Positions 1-9,568 of a stretch of 64,000 nucleotides of DNA are shown piece after piece. Below the pieces are notes generated by a model that had not been told where the DNA came from, did not search any database, and saw only the letters and a list, made by a program, of their open reading frames with translations. Source of the stretch: Aequoribacter fuscus (GTDB lineage Bacteria > Pseudomonadota > Gammaproteobacteria > Pseudomonadales > Halieaceae); the NCBI RefSeq assembly GCF_009910365.1, contig NZ_CP036423.1, positions 2,108,001 through 2,172,000 on the forward strand, read 5' to 3'. Position 1 is the stretch's first letter, and the number at the start of each line of letters is the position of its first letter. Position numbers and translations under genes: made by a program.

Positions 1-1894
1 TTGCGGCGGGATCGTATATCGGGCACGTAACTTCCACTCTGAAGTCTAAGTTACGTGTCATCAAATCGGCCGACGATATGAAGACCTTTGTGTCGCCCGC
101 GTTTTCAAACACAAAGACTCTGGGGTGTTCTAAGTAACGATCCACGATGCTGATGGCTCGGATATTCTCACTCAACCCCTTAACACCTGCCTTCATCGCG
201 AACATACCCCGTACGATAAGTCTGATCTTAACGCCCGCCTGACTGGCTTGGTACAGTTTATCGACGATAGGCTTGTCCACAAGGTTGTTACATTTGATGA
301 AAATTCCTGACTTACGCCCTGCCTTGGCATTGGCAATTTCCGTATCAATCAAGGCCATGAGGCCAGATCGGTTGGTATTGGGTGACACCATCAAATGTCG
401 GTAGCGGAAACGCCGATAGGTATGACGAATAAAGTCAAAGACGTTGGCGACCTCTTTACCGATCTCGCGATCGGCTGTCAGCAGGCTGAAGTCAGTATAA
501 AGTCTGGCGGTGCTTTCGTTGAAGTTGCCCGTGCCGATGTGGGCGTACTGGCGCTCTTCTCCATCCTCTTGACGATTGATCAAGATGAGTTTGGAATGTA
601 CTTTCAAGCCAGGAATACCAAAAATTACCTGAACACCAGCATCACCAAGCACCCGCGACCAGCGAATGTTGGCGCTTTCATCGAAGCGCGCCTGCAGCTC
701 GATCACCACAGTGACTTGCTTCTGATTACGTGCCGCATTGATCAGAGCGTTCACGACATGCGAATTCGACGCCACCCTGTAAAGAGTCATACTGATGGAC
801 GTCACCGAGGGATCGAGCGCAGCCGTATGCAGAAAATCTTCCACATAACGAAACGAATGATAAGGGTAATACAGCAGAATATCGCGCTCGCGAATTTTCC
901 CGAAAATACTGGAACCGGGCTTATCAAGATAAGGCAAGCGAGCCGGCTCCATCGGATCAAACTCTAAGTAATCTGGGCCCAAGTTCGGAAACTTCATAAA
1001 GTCTTTAGAGTTGTGGTAGCGGCCACCAGCGATAAAGCTATCGTACTTACCCAAATTGAAACGTTTGGCCAAAATTTCGAGCAAATCCTCAGGCATTTCG
1101 CTGTCGTACACAAAGCGAACCGGGTCGGCTTTTTTGCGCCGCGCTAAACTGCCGTCGACTTTATCAATTAGACTTTGGGTGATCTTTTCGTCCATCTCTA
1201 ATTCCGCGTCGCGGGTAATTTTGATGGTGTAGGCCTGGGCATCTTCAATATCGAGCACGCCTCGGAACACTTCCTTCAGACAATGTCGAATGATGTTATC
1301 CAACACGATAATCGCTTTTTTGCGGCGCGAGCCTTTGGGCGGAATGTAAACGAAACGATCAATTCGGTCGGTTGGAATTTCGAGTAACGCGTACTGCACT
1401 TTAGAGTTGGTCAATGCCATTCGAATCGCAAAGTAGATCGAGGCATCGTTCAATTCGGGTAACTGAGTTGAACCCTTCAGAAACAGCGGCGAGAGCTCGG
1501 GCAGGACGTTATCCCGGAAATAACGTTCAACAAAAGCCGATTGATCAGCGCGCAACTGTTGCTCGTTAATCAAATAAATATTGCGCCGGCGCAGCGCTAT
1601 CAGACACCCCCGATACACCTCATCGAACTTTTGCTGTAACTCCCTTACCCGACTTTGAATCTGCTTCAAGAGCGCGCGAGCGGCGTCTTTGTCTTCCCCC
1701 GTTGAAAAGGCAGCCAAGCGACGAACATCGGCAACTCGGACCCGAAAAAACTCGTCCATGTTGTTAGAAAATATGCCCAAGTAGCGGACCTGCTGAATCA
1801 CGGGCACGTCTCGACTGGACGCTTCTTGCAGCACGCGTTCGTTGAAGGACAACCAACTGAGTTCTTTGGCTACGTACTTATCGTCGTCATTCAT
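1..1894 (-). CDS. ppk: Polyphosphate kinase 1 (3' end beyond window)
   Basis: Polymerises the gamma-phosphate of ATP into polyphosphate, reversibly, at the inner membrane. Reading from the ATG at 1894, 631 codons are visible; the family is about 690 residues, so roughly the last 60 lie outside the left edge. Visible family signatures are the N-terminal KELSWLSFNERVLQEA segment, the FSNNMDEFFRVR segment, and the GLKVHSKL stretch carrying the phosphorylated histidine. The DTKVFISSADLMTRNLD region close to the edge is also typical. The gene is divergent from ppx, separated by about 80 bp, so the two polyphosphate genes share a promoter region rather than forming the ppk-ppx operon known from E. 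coli. Confidence 0.95.
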   Translation of the reverse strand, partial: MNDDDKYVAKELSWLSFNERVLQEASSRDVPVIQQVRYLGIFSNNMDEFFRVRVADVRRLAAFSTGEDKDAARALLKQIQSRVRELQQKFDEVYRGCLIALRRRNIYLINEQQLRADQSAFVERYFRDNVLPELSPLFLKGSTQLPELNDASIYFAIRMALTNSKVQYALLEIPTDRIDRFVYIPPKGSRRKKAIIVLDNIIRHCLKEVFRGVLDIEDAQAYTIKITRDAELEMDEKITQSLIDKVDGSLARRKKADPVRFVYDSEMPEDLLEILAKRFNLGKYDSFIAGGRYHNSKDFMKFPNLGPDYLEFDPMEPARLPYLDKPGSSIFGKIRERDILLYYPYHSFRYVEDFLHTAALDPSVTSISMTLYRVASNSHVVNALINAARNQKQVTVVIELQARFDESANIRWSRVLGDAGVQVIFGIPGLKVHSKLILINRQEDGEERQYAHIGTGNFNESTARLYTDFSLLTADREIGKEVANVFDFIRHTYRRFRYRHLMVSPNTNRSGLMALIDTEIANAKAGRKSGIFIKCNNLVDKPIVDKLYQASQAGVKIRLIVRGMFAMKAGVKGLSENIRAISIVDRYLEHPRVFVFENAGDTKVFISSADLMTRNLDFRVEVTCPIYDPAA

Positions 1895-1975
1895 AGTGTG
1901 TCATCTTTTTGTACTTGCCTTTTCATATTAACGTCATATCCTTGCTGTTTTATGACAAGATTAAGGAGCCAGACA

Positions 1976-3445
1976 TTGTCGTCTGATTTGTACGCAGCGC
2001 TTGATTTGGGTTCCAACAGTTTCCATCTGCTGGTCGGGCGCCTTCAAGGCGACAAAATCGAAACCGTTGATCGCGTTAAAGATACTGTGCGCTTGGCCGC
2101 AGGTCTACAGCCAGATCGCAGTTTGTCAGAAGAGGCAAAAACTCGTGCCCTTGAGAGTCTTGCGCGCTTTGCTCAGCGTATTGGCGGCATCCCGTCCAAG
2201 CAGGTTAGGGTCGTCGCAACCAACACCTTCCGAGTCGCTTCAGAATCAGGAAAATTTCGCAAACAAGCCGAAGCTGCCTTGGGCGCACCCATCGAAATCA
2301 TCAGCGGACAAGAAGAAGCGCGCTTAATTTTTTTAGGTGTCGCCAAAGACTTTGCGCCCGATCGACAAAAACGTCTGGTGGTTGACATCGGAGGTGGATC
2401 AACAGAGCTGATCATTGGCAAACGTGAACCGCAACTGCTTGAAAGTTTGCATATGGGGTGTGTCACTTGGACACAACGATACTTCCCCAAAGGCATGGAT
2501 GTGAGCCGCTATAAAAAGGCCGTGATCAATGCGAAAAGCGTACTTCAACCCCATGTAAAAAAGTTCAGCAGCATAGGCTTCGCTGACACAGTAGGCTCCT
2601 CGGGCACGATTAGAGCCATTGGTGAATTGATGCCGCTAGTCGGTGGTAATGCTCACGAAATCACCTTAAAGGGCCTACAAGATCTTGCGGATCGCTGGAT
2701 CAACAAGCCTGAAAAACTTGATCTCTCGGGCGTATCGAGCAGCCGTCTCGCGGTCTTACCCGGTGGCTTAGCGGTATTGCAAGCCTTGCTTGAATCCCTC
2801 CCGATCGAAGTCATGCACACGTCGGTTTACACCATGAAAGAAGGTGTGCTGTACGACTTGGCTGGCAAAACAGCCCATCACGATCGTCGCGAACGCACCG
2901 TGAGCCGTATGATGAGCATGTATAACGCCGACGTCGAGCAAGCCGACCGTGTCTATGACAGCGCCGAACTGTTATTGGAAAAGGTGGCGGAGCACGTGCA
3001 ACATGAAGTCGAGGTCGCAAGAGAATACCTCGAGTGGGCGACCGACCTTCATGAAATTGGCTTCGCAGTGGCCCATGGCGGACACCAAAAACTGGGAGCA
3101 TGGCTCGTTGAAAACTCTGACATGCCAGGATTTACGCGCCGAGAACAGGCTACCTTAAGTTTTCTGATTCGCAATCAACGCAAGGCCATAACGCCCAACA
3201 CCAGTGACTATGGCATTGTAGAAGACTGGGTGTTGGTTTTGGTCTTACGGCTCGCGATTTTGCTTAACCGCAGCCGCACACCCCAGAAAATGCCCCGACT
3301 GGAATTCAAGCTCAAGAGCAAACGATTTGAACTGCACATACCCGCTGATTGGCTCGGGGAGCACCCCCTGACAAACTTCGATCTGGAGCGCGAAACCAAC
3401 TACTGGAGCGCCGTAGGTATCGAGTTTACAGTCTGTGAAACCTGA
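1976..3445 (+). CDS. ppx: Exopolyphosphatase / Ppx-GppA phosphatase
   Basis: Processively releases phosphate from polyphosphate ends; the family also includes pppGpp phosphatases. The actin/Hsp70-like ATPase fold is recognisable from YAALDLGSNSFHL near the N terminus, VVDIGGGSTELIIG and VGSSGTIRAIG, followed by an HD-like C-terminal half. The likely start is the TTG at 1976: an AAGGAG at 1963-1968 sits 7 bases ahead and the protein then opens directly into the family's first strand, giving 489 residues. An ATG at 1952 is in frame but has no ribosome binding site; a still longer frame to 1826 would run into the divergent ppk and is not credible. Ppx rather than GppA is favoured by the ppk neighbour. 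Confidence 0.93.
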   Translation: MSSDLYAALDLGSNSFHLLVGRLQGDKIETVDRVKDTVRLAAGLQPDRSLSEEAKTRALESLARFAQRIGGIPSKQVRVVATNTFRVASESGKFRKQAEAALGAPIEIISGQEEARLIFLGVAKDFAPDRQKRLVVDIGGGSTELIIGKREPQLLESLHMGCVTWTQRYFPKGMDVSRYKKAVINAKSVLQPHVKKFSSIGFADTVGSSGTIRAIGELMPLVGGNAHEITLKGLQDLADRWINKPEKLDLSGVSSSRLAVLPGGLAVLQALLESLPIEVMHTSVYTMKEGVLYDLAGKTAHHDRRERTVSRMMSMYNADVEQADRVYDSAELLLEKVAEHVQHEVEVAREYLEWATDLHEIGFAVAHGGHQKLGAWLVENSDMPGFTRREQATLSFLIRNQRKAITPNTSDYGIVEDWVLVLVLRLAILLNRSRTPQKMPRLEFKLKSKRFELHIPADWLGEHPLTNFDLERETNYWSAVGIEFTVCET

Positions 3446-3513
3446 GCGCTGTTTCATCTATACAAAACGTCCGCTTTGTTATAAGTTCTAGAAAAACAAG
3501 AGCTCATCCAAAT

Positions 3514-4551
3514 TTGAAAGCACGTAAAGCCACGTCCGTTGACATAGCCTATATGGCTGGAGTTTCCCAGTCGACTGTTTCTCGCGCGTTAAGAAACAGC
3601 CCTTTGGTCAACCCAGAAACTCGCGCTAAAGTGCATGAGATCGCCAAGCAGCTTAACTACAAAGTCGATAAAAACGCAGCCAGTCTAAGAACCCAGCAGA
3701 GTCAAACGCTTGCGTTGTTGTTGTTTGAAGATCGAGCGACCGATGACTCCATGATCAACCCGTTCTTTCTATCGATGCTGGGCAATATCACCCGCGCCGC
3801 AGCGAACGCTGGGTATGATTTATTGGTATCATTCCAGCAACTAAGTGAAGACTGGCACAGCGAATACGAGGTGGCCAGTCGTGCCGATGGTCTTATTTTA
3901 TTGGGCTATGGTGACTACATTACCTATCAACCAAAACTCGAAGTACTGGCCCAAGAAGGCGCCCACTTTATTATCTGGGGGCCTATTGTTCAGGGCCAAC
4001 CCGGGCACTCTTTGGGGTGCGACAACTATTTAGGTGGAACCATTGCGGCGAATCATCTGATTGAACTGGGACGTCGGAAACCGGTATTCATTGGCGACGC
4101 ATCTGAGCACTGCCCTGAATTCTTGCTTCGGTACGAGGGTTTCTGCGACACGCTAAAAAAGGCCGGAATTGACCCTCCAGCTCCGCAATTCGCACTGAAC
4201 GAAGAGCAAGCGGGCTATCAGGCGATGCAAGGCCTCTTGGAATCTAAAGTCGACTTCGACTCCTTGTTCACCGCAAGTGATCTGATGGCGATTGGGGCAA
4301 TGAAAGCATTGAAGCAGAAAGGTATAAAAGTGCCCGAGCAGATTTCCGTTATTGGCTTTGATGACATCATGGCGTCGCAGTACGTGAATCCCGCTCTGAC
4401 CACTGTGCACCAAGACACTCAGCGCTCGGGTGAGATACTAGTGCAGAACTTAATTGCGTTGATTCGCGGCGAAGAAGTCGACTCTCAACTCATTCGCCCG
4501 TCGTTAGTCGTGCGCGACTCTTGTGGAGCCAAACGCTACTCGAATGGGTAA
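3514..4551 (+). CDS. LacI-family transcriptional regulator of the maltodextrin locus
   Basis: A DNA-binding repressor or activator of 345 residues, starting at a TTG. The N-terminal LacI helix-turn-helix is clear (SVDIAYMAGVSQSTVSRALRNSPLV, with hinge helix around residues 50-60), followed by a periplasmic-binding-protein-like sugar domain ending in the usual FDDIMASQYVNPALTTV and VVRDS segments. It is the only regulator beside a 16 kb block of alpha-glucan genes, and its stop overlaps the convergent amylase stop by 16 bases. The likely operators are the four TGAATASGTATTCA-like palindromes at 7716, 20292, 20413 and 23656. The effector is inferred to be maltose or a maltodextrin; that is not visible in the sequence. 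Confidence 0.9.
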   Translation: MKARKATSVDIAYMAGVSQSTVSRALRNSPLVNPETRAKVHEIAKQLNYKVDKNAASLRTQQSQTLALLLFEDRATDDSMINPFFLSMLGNITRAAANAGYDLLVSFQQLSEDWHSEYEVASRADGLILLGYGDYITYQPKLEVLAQEGAHFIIWGPIVQGQPGHSLGCDNYLGGTIAANHLIELGRRKPVFIGDASEHCPEFLLRYEGFCDTLKKAGIDPPAPQFALNEEQAGYQAMQGLLESKVDFDSLFTASDLMAIGAMKALKQKGIKVPEQISVIGFDDIMASQYVNPALTTVHQDTQRSGEILVQNLIALIRGEEVDSQLIRPSLVVRDSCGAKRYSNG

Positions 4552-6164
4552 CGCCGGCTCCACACCTGCACACCATGAGCGGAAACCTCGCTCGACCACT
4601 CACCCTGCACGAGTTCTTTCAACTCACCAGTAACTAAGTTCTGATAACGACCAGAGTAAGGCACATAAATCGTCACCGTGCCGGCAACGTCGCCTTTATT
4701 CAATAGTACCAGCGCAGTCTCGTTAAATTCTGCGTCTTGATATTCTCGTACAAACGCAGCTGTGTTTTGACTAAACGCGCCGTTTCTCTGCACGCCACGC
4801 TGCAGCGCCACGCTGGCTTTGCGCGCAGAAGCAATTTTGATCAGTGCCTGGCGAATTGGGTGCTCAGTGCCCGCGTCTACCCGATCTTGTCCGTAATAAT
4901 CGCGGTTGCCTGCATGCTCGGCACGTCCGCGCCGAAATCCAGTCTCCGATCCATAATACACGACGGGGATACCTCGGGATGTAAACAACCAGTTATGCGC
5001 ATCGATAAAGCCTTCATCGCTGGCGTTCATTCGTGGCATATCGTGGTTATCATAAAAGGTCATCAACTCATAAGGGTTGGCGTAAACGCCATCGTCTAAA
5101 TGTAAATAAGACAACAGCTCGGTCATGGGCTTTTGCTCTTGCCCAAACACCGCCTGCATCGCTTTTTGCCCAGGAAAGTCTAGGACGCTGATACCACCAT
5201 TTTCTGGAAACGTATGCTGTGCGATCGCTTGAGCATTGTGATCCCAATGCTCAGCAAAAAAGAATAAGTCGGGGTACTTAGCTCGCAACCGGTCGGTAAC
5301 CGTCTTCCAGAAATGATTCGGCACGTGCTTGATCGTGTCAATCCGAATAGCGTCAGCACCTGCATCCAACCAGTGCAAATACGAGCCAATTAAGTACTCT
5401 ACCACCGCTGGATTGTTCTCGTTGAAATTGGAGAGCTGTGCGATATCTTGGCTTGGATGAAAAAAAGCACTTAGAGGATCACTCATATCAAGTTCTTCGG
5501 GGTAAGTGTTTTTGTGGTCCGCCAGTAATACCCCATCTTGATCGTAGATTTCACCAAACTTGGGCTGATCCTCGGGCATATCAAAGGATGGAGAACCATG
5601 ATTCCCCACAATATCCAAGACGAAGTCCAAACCAGCCTGATCGAGCGCCTGAGTAAATTGCGTAAAATCGAGGCCAGGTGATGGGAGATGCTCGTCTAGT
5701 TCGTAAAAGTTCACACCCCAATAGCCGTGATAGCCGGTCTTACCCTTGTCGGTAAACCACCCCTCGCCTAGCGCAAAACCACCACTGAACGCTTGATCAG
5801 GATTATCGATTACGGGAGTACCCCACACCGCACCAAACCCCATTTCAGCAATGTAATCAGCGTTGTTTACAATCCCTTTAAAATCTCCCCCCATATAACC
5901 AAGGTTAGCCACAGCCTGCCCATTGTTAACGATGGGCCTGTTAAAGGTCGGATACTCACCACCCTGCTCTTCCTGATTATTGCTGGGATCACCATCCACA
6001 AATCGGTCGGTGACAACGAAGTACACCGCCTTGGACGCAAAAGGCTCTTTCGTACCGATGATGTCTGCCGCCACTGTTTGATTGTCAGATGCAGCGGCCA
6101 ACCATGACACACTACAAACAGCCAATACCAATAAGCGTTTATTGGCGAGGCACACACTAGGCAT
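4536..6164 (-). CDS. Exported GH13 alpha-amylase
   Basis: Hydrolyses alpha-1,4-glucan outside the cytoplasm. It has 542 residues with a Sec signal peptide (about 1-26). The four GH13 regions are intact: D184-H189 (DIVGNH), nucleophile D276 (AIRID), acid/base E305 (FFAEH) and D375 (YDNHD). A calcium-site-like TDRFVDGDPSNN near residue 52 recalls CGTase-like and MalS-like amylases. The chosen ATG overlaps the stop of the upstream transporter gene by 8 bases with GAGGA 8 bases ahead, implying translational coupling; an upstream in-frame start would lack a signal peptide at the N terminus. It is the last gene of the transporter-amylase unit driven from about 7.7 kb. Confidence 0.92.
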   Translation of the reverse strand: MPSVCLANKRLLVLAVCSVSWLAAASDNQTVAADIIGTKEPFASKAVYFVVTDRFVDGDPSNNQEEQGGEYPTFNRPIVNNGQAVANLGYMGGDFKGIVNNADYIAEMGFGAVWGTPVIDNPDQAFSGGFALGEGWFTDKGKTGYHGYWGVNFYELDEHLPSPGLDFTQFTQALDQAGLDFVLDIVGNHGSPSFDMPEDQPKFGEIYDQDGVLLADHKNTYPEELDMSDPLSAFFHPSQDIAQLSNFNENNPAVVEYLIGSYLHWLDAGADAIRIDTIKHVPNHFWKTVTDRLRAKYPDLFFFAEHWDHNAQAIAQHTFPENGGISVLDFPGQKAMQAVFGQEQKPMTELLSYLHLDDGVYANPYELMTFYDNHDMPRMNASDEGFIDAHNWLFTSRGIPVVYYGSETGFRRGRAEHAGNRDYYGQDRVDAGTEHPIRQALIKIASARKASVALQRGVQRNGAFSQNTAAFVREYQDAEFNETALVLLNKGDVAGTVTIYVPYSGRYQNLVTGELKELVQGEWSSEVSAHGVQVWSRRYPFE

Positions 6165-7656
6165 GGTCGTTATCCTCAACTCGAAGGGTGACCAAGCCAC
6201 TGATCACCATAAAAAGCCCTCCCAGCAACAGCGCGTAAATGGCTTGGCCATCGAAGAATGTTCGCACCATAAAGCCCAAAATGCTTGCCGCCAATATCTG
6301 TGGAATCACAATAAAAAAGTTGAAAATCCCCATGTAGACGCCCATTTTGTTGGACGGTAATGACCCGCTCAGAATGGCGTAGGGCACAGATAAAATAGAC
6401 GCCCAAGCAATACCCACGCCGACCATGCTGAGCAACAGCCACGTTGGATCTTGAATCACCAAGAACGAAGCCAGGCCCAGGCCACCGGCTACCATACAGA
6501 TTAAATGGGCGACGCGACGCCCAAAACGATTGGCCAAAACAGGGATCAAGAACGCAGCAAGAGCGGCAAACCCGTTATACGATGCGAACAATACGCCCAC
6601 CCAATCGGCTCCATTGTTGTATGCGGCCGTCGTCGGATCGCTGGATCCAAAATGGGTTTCGGTGACCGCAGAGGTGGTGTAAATCCACATCGCAAACAGC
6701 GCGAACCAAGCAAAAAACTGTACAAGGGCCAACTGCTTCATCGTGTTGGGCATGTGAAACAAGTCGTCTACGATCTCGTATAACATGGCATCTTTCTTAC
6801 CTTGCCTGGCAAGGTTCGAGACCACCAGTTGTAACAGCGCGAACACACCACATCCACCCGCTAAGATGTAGAGCTGCTTATCCAGCGCAAAACCCCATAC
6901 GCAAGCGGTGATAACCAGCGCTGCGATACCCCAGGTTAAGGCGCCTGAGACATATTGCGCTGGCGTGCGGCGGTGTTCAGCAGCCGCCGCTGCGTGTTCC
7001 GAATTACCACTTTCCTCGAAAGCCTCCAGCTCTGCAGGACTGTACTCTTTGGTCGAGAAAACAGTCCACATTACAGCCGCAAAAAATACCGCCGCACCGG
7101 CGTAAAATGCGAATTTAACTGAGTCAGGCACCTCGCCTGCTGGCGCGACATTACTGACCTCAAACCAATTAGTCATCATCCACGGTAGTGCGGAGGCAAC
7201 GACAGCGCCGATGCCAATAAAGAAGCTTTGCATCGCGAAGCCCAAGGTACGCTGACGATTGGGTAACATATCGCCAACAAAAGCCCTAAAAGGCTCCATA
7301 GAGATATTAATGGACGCATCCATGATCCAGAGCATGCCGGCGGCGATCCACAAGGTCGGCGAATTTGGCATCGCAATGAGCGCCAGAGAAGACAGTATTG
7401 CTCCCCACAGGAAGTAAGGGCGCCGACGCCCCAGACCGTTCCATGTTCTATCGCTGTAATATCCGACTAGCGGCTGTACCAACAAACCTGTCACCGGTGC
7501 CGCTATCCAGAGGATGGGAATGTCATCAACATTTGCGCCTAAGGTCTGAAAGATACGGCTCACATTGGAGTTTTGCAGCGCAAAGCCAAACTGGATGCCC
7601 AAAAAGCCGAAGCACATGTTCCAGATTTGTAAAAACGACAGTTGTGGTTTGGTCAT
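6157..7656 (-). CDS. MFS sugar transporter (maltose/maltodextrin type)
   Basis: An inner-membrane secondary transporter of 499 residues with about 12 hydrophobic segments. The SLC45/GPH-like signature DRTWNGLGRRRPYFLWGA lies after transmembrane segment 2, and the long central loop (about 190-235) is typical of the subgroup that carries disaccharides such as maltose and sucrose in Caulobacter and xanthomonads. It is first in a two-gene unit with the GH13 amylase downstream, and a candidate LacI operator lies 60 bp upstream at 7716-7729. Inferred role: bring oligosaccharides released in the periplasm into the cytoplasm, where MalQ acts. The exact substrate is not determined by sequence. Confidence 0.88.
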   Translation of the reverse strand: MTKPQLSFLQIWNMCFGFLGIQFGFALQNSNVSRIFQTLGANVDDIPILWIAAPVTGLLVQPLVGYYSDRTWNGLGRRRPYFLWGAILSSLALIAMPNSPTLWIAAGMLWIMDASINISMEPFRAFVGDMLPNRQRTLGFAMQSFFIGIGAVVASALPWMMTNWFEVSNVAPAGEVPDSVKFAFYAGAAVFFAAVMWTVFSTKEYSPAELEAFEESGNSEHAAAAAEHRRTPAQYVSGALTWGIAALVITACVWGFALDKQLYILAGGCGVFALLQLVVSNLARQGKKDAMLYEIVDDLFHMPNTMKQLALVQFFAWFALFAMWIYTTSAVTETHFGSSDPTTAAYNNGADWVGVLFASYNGFAALAAFLIPVLANRFGRRVAHLICMVAGGLGLASFLVIQDPTWLLLSMVGVGIAWASILSVPYAILSGSLPSNKMGVYMGIFNFFIVIPQILAASILGFMVRTFFDGQAIYALLLGGLFMVISGLVTLRVEDNDHA

Positions 7657-7715
7657 AGGGTGTTCTCTTATGTTTTTATGCAGTCTAACCAGAGCGGCGG
7701 CGAAGCCAAAGCCGC

Positions 7716-7729
7716 TCCATACGTATTCA
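7716..7729. promoter_or_regulatory. Candidate LacI-family operator before transporter gene
   Basis: TCCATACGTATTCA in the 82-bp gap between the GH13 gene ending at 7739 and the transporter start at 7656. The core ATACGTAT is a perfect palindrome with CG at its centre, as is usual for LacI-type operators, and the right arm matches the other three sites exactly. It suggests that the transporter-amylase pair has its own regulated promoter. Confidence 0.6.
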
Positions 7730-7738
7730 CAGGAACAT

Positions 7739-9568
7739 TCAGTGCTCGGTCAGCCAAACACTCACAGATTGGGAGGGTAAATCTAGCATCGAGCCCTCGA
7801 GAGTCGGCGCAGGCTGGCCTGATGTCGAGTTAAGCACTTGCGAGGAGCCGCTAATAAGCGCTCTGATCGACTCACTCAGGCTGAGATCAACGTCGGTGGT
7901 GGCAAAGTTCGCAAGGACCAAAAGACATTGTTCTGGGCCGCAACGTTTGAAAGCGAGTACTTTGTCGCCGCCATCGACATCCAAAGCGCTTACAAATTGA
8001 GTATCCCAGTTGCTCAAATCGTGCTGCTTAAGCAACTCGATCGCCTGTCGGTAGACCCTACGGAGCCCTAGCTCGGAGGCGGTGGACTGCCCCCCATCAA
8101 AGAGGCCGTTATTCATCCATCGCTGATGCGTAGGCACACCCCAGTAATCAAAAATCGTGGTGCGCGAGGCTTTACCAAAACCGGCATCTTCGTCTGAGGC
8201 TTCACCCAGCTCTTGCGCGAAATAGAGCATGATCGGCCCGCGCCCTAGCAAAATTGCGGTAAGCGCTCCCGGTAGCCCTGCCTCCCCAGACCCCATAAAC
8301 GCCTGACTGGCGATCCGCTGCTCATCGTGGTTTTCTAAAAAATAGAGCATGTAAGAGTCGATATCAGAGTGCGACTCATAAGCCTCACGTATTCGCCCTA
8401 CCCCATTCTTACCCTCCATGACCGCGCGTAGAGCGTCATAGATCTCCATTTTCGAATACAGATAATCCATTCGCCCACGATAAAGGTAGTCGCGATAACG
8501 ATGCGGCTCATAGATTTCGGCAAGCAATAAGGTTTCGGGATACTGAGCCTTTATGTTGGAATTTAGATAACTCCAAAACTCGACTGGCACCATCTGAGCC
8601 ATATCGAAGCGAAAACCATCGACGCCACGCTCCAGCCAAAACTCTGCAATCGCTAAAAACTGTTGCCACGATTGCGGGACAGAGCGAGCATTCCAGTAGG
8701 CAACTACCTCATCCACGGTTCTGCTGTTGTAGGATGCCGGCAGCGTGTCGAAATCAAAGCGGCCGTCTGGGCGCACACCAAAGTTAATTTTGACTGTCTC
8801 GTACCAATCACCAATATTGGGTTCGGGGCTGCGAGCGCCGTTGCCAGTCCATTTAGCAGGCGATTCGTCAAAGGTGCCATCTACGGCATCGGGTGCACGT
8901 CCACCAAGCACCGCATAGTCTGGCGACGATGGCACAACGAACGACTGCCCTGGGACGTAGTAGAAATTATTCTCACGCGCATATTCAAGGCTCGTATCAT
9001 CATTCGCACCAAAATCTATGGTGCCATCGGGCGGATTGAGTGAAACATAATTTCTCGCCACATGGTTGGGCACGATATCGATAATTACTTTTAAACCCGC
9101 GCTGTGCGTGCGCTGCACTAGGGCGTCAAATTCTTCCAGACGCCTCGTCACGTCAGTCGCCAAATCCGGATTGACTGAGTAGTAGTCTTTAATCGCATAC
9201 GGAGAACCCGCACGACCTTTCACCACATCGGCGTCGTCACTCACCAAACCTAGCTCTGGGTAATCGTTCACCACGGCGTGGTGTAAAACTCCGGTATACC
9301 AAACGTAGTTGACGCCCAAATCTTTTAAGGCGGTCAGGGCTTGCTCGTTGATATCGTCAAACTTACCGACCCCATTTTCTTCGACGGTCCCCCAGGGCAC
9401 GTTGGTATCGACTTTGTTACCGTACAGGCGCGTAAATATCTGGTAAATCACGGGCTTTTCGGCAAAAGCTTCTTTTGAGCTCTGCATTTGTTCAGCCAGT
9501 AGATTGGGGCCAAAAGTAGCAGCACCGACATATGCGATGATCACAAAAGCACGTTTAATGAATTTCAA
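7739..9568 (-). CDS. Exported GH13 alpha-amylase family glucosidase
   Basis: An extracytoplasmic alpha-glucan hydrolase of 609 residues with a signal peptide (about 1-25). GH13 motifs: DIVPNH at 164-169, nucleophile D322 in GFRFD, acid/base E351 in LLAEIYE, and D415 in LENHD; the catalytic triad is complete. The start is TTG at 9568, overlapping the stop of the upstream GH31 gene by 14 bases, with GAGGTG just ahead. It is the last member of the receptor-halogenase-SusA-GH97-GH31 string. The subfamily (amylase or oligo-1,6-glucosidase-like) is not clear from motifs; the FENH-type region IV and QIFTRLYG start are shared with maltodextrin-acting enzymes. Confidence 0.9.
   Translation of the reverse strand: MKFIKRAFVIIAYVGAATFGPNLLAEQMQSSKEAFAEKPVIYQIFTRLYGNKVDTNVPWGTVEENGVGKFDDINEQALTALKDLGVNYVWYTGVLHHAVVNDYPELGLVSDDADVVKGRAGSPYAIKDYYSVNPDLATDVTRRLEEFDALVQRTHSAGLKVIIDIVPNHVARNYVSLNPPDGTIDFGANDDTSLEYARENNFYYVPGQSFVVPSSPDYAVLGGRAPDAVDGTFDESPAKWTGNGARSPEPNIGDWYETVKINFGVRPDGRFDFDTLPASYNSRTVDEVVAYWNARSVPQSWQQFLAIAEFWLERGVDGFRFDMAQMVPVEFWSYLNSNIKAQYPETLLLAEIYEPHRYRDYLYRGRMDYLYSKMEIYDALRAVMEGKNGVGRIREAYESHSDIDSYMLYFLENHDEQRIASQAFMGSGEAGLPGALTAILLGRGPIMLYFAQELGEASDEDAGFGKASRTTIFDYWGVPTHQRWMNNGLFDGGQSTASELGLRRVYRQAIELLKQHDLSNWDTQFVSALDVDGGDKVLAFKRCGPEQCLLVLANFATTDVDLSLSESIRALISGSSQVLNSTSGQPAPTLEGSMLDLPSQSVSVWLTEH

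Noticed and set aside
395-967. Open frame of 190 codons on the plus strand
   Set aside because: It lies wholly antisense to ppk and has no ribosome binding site or family features.
1826-1975. Longer ppx start at 1826 or 1952
   Set aside because: The 1826 start overlaps divergent ppk and adds a nonsense tail; 1952 lacks a ribosome binding site while TTG 1976 has AAGGAG.
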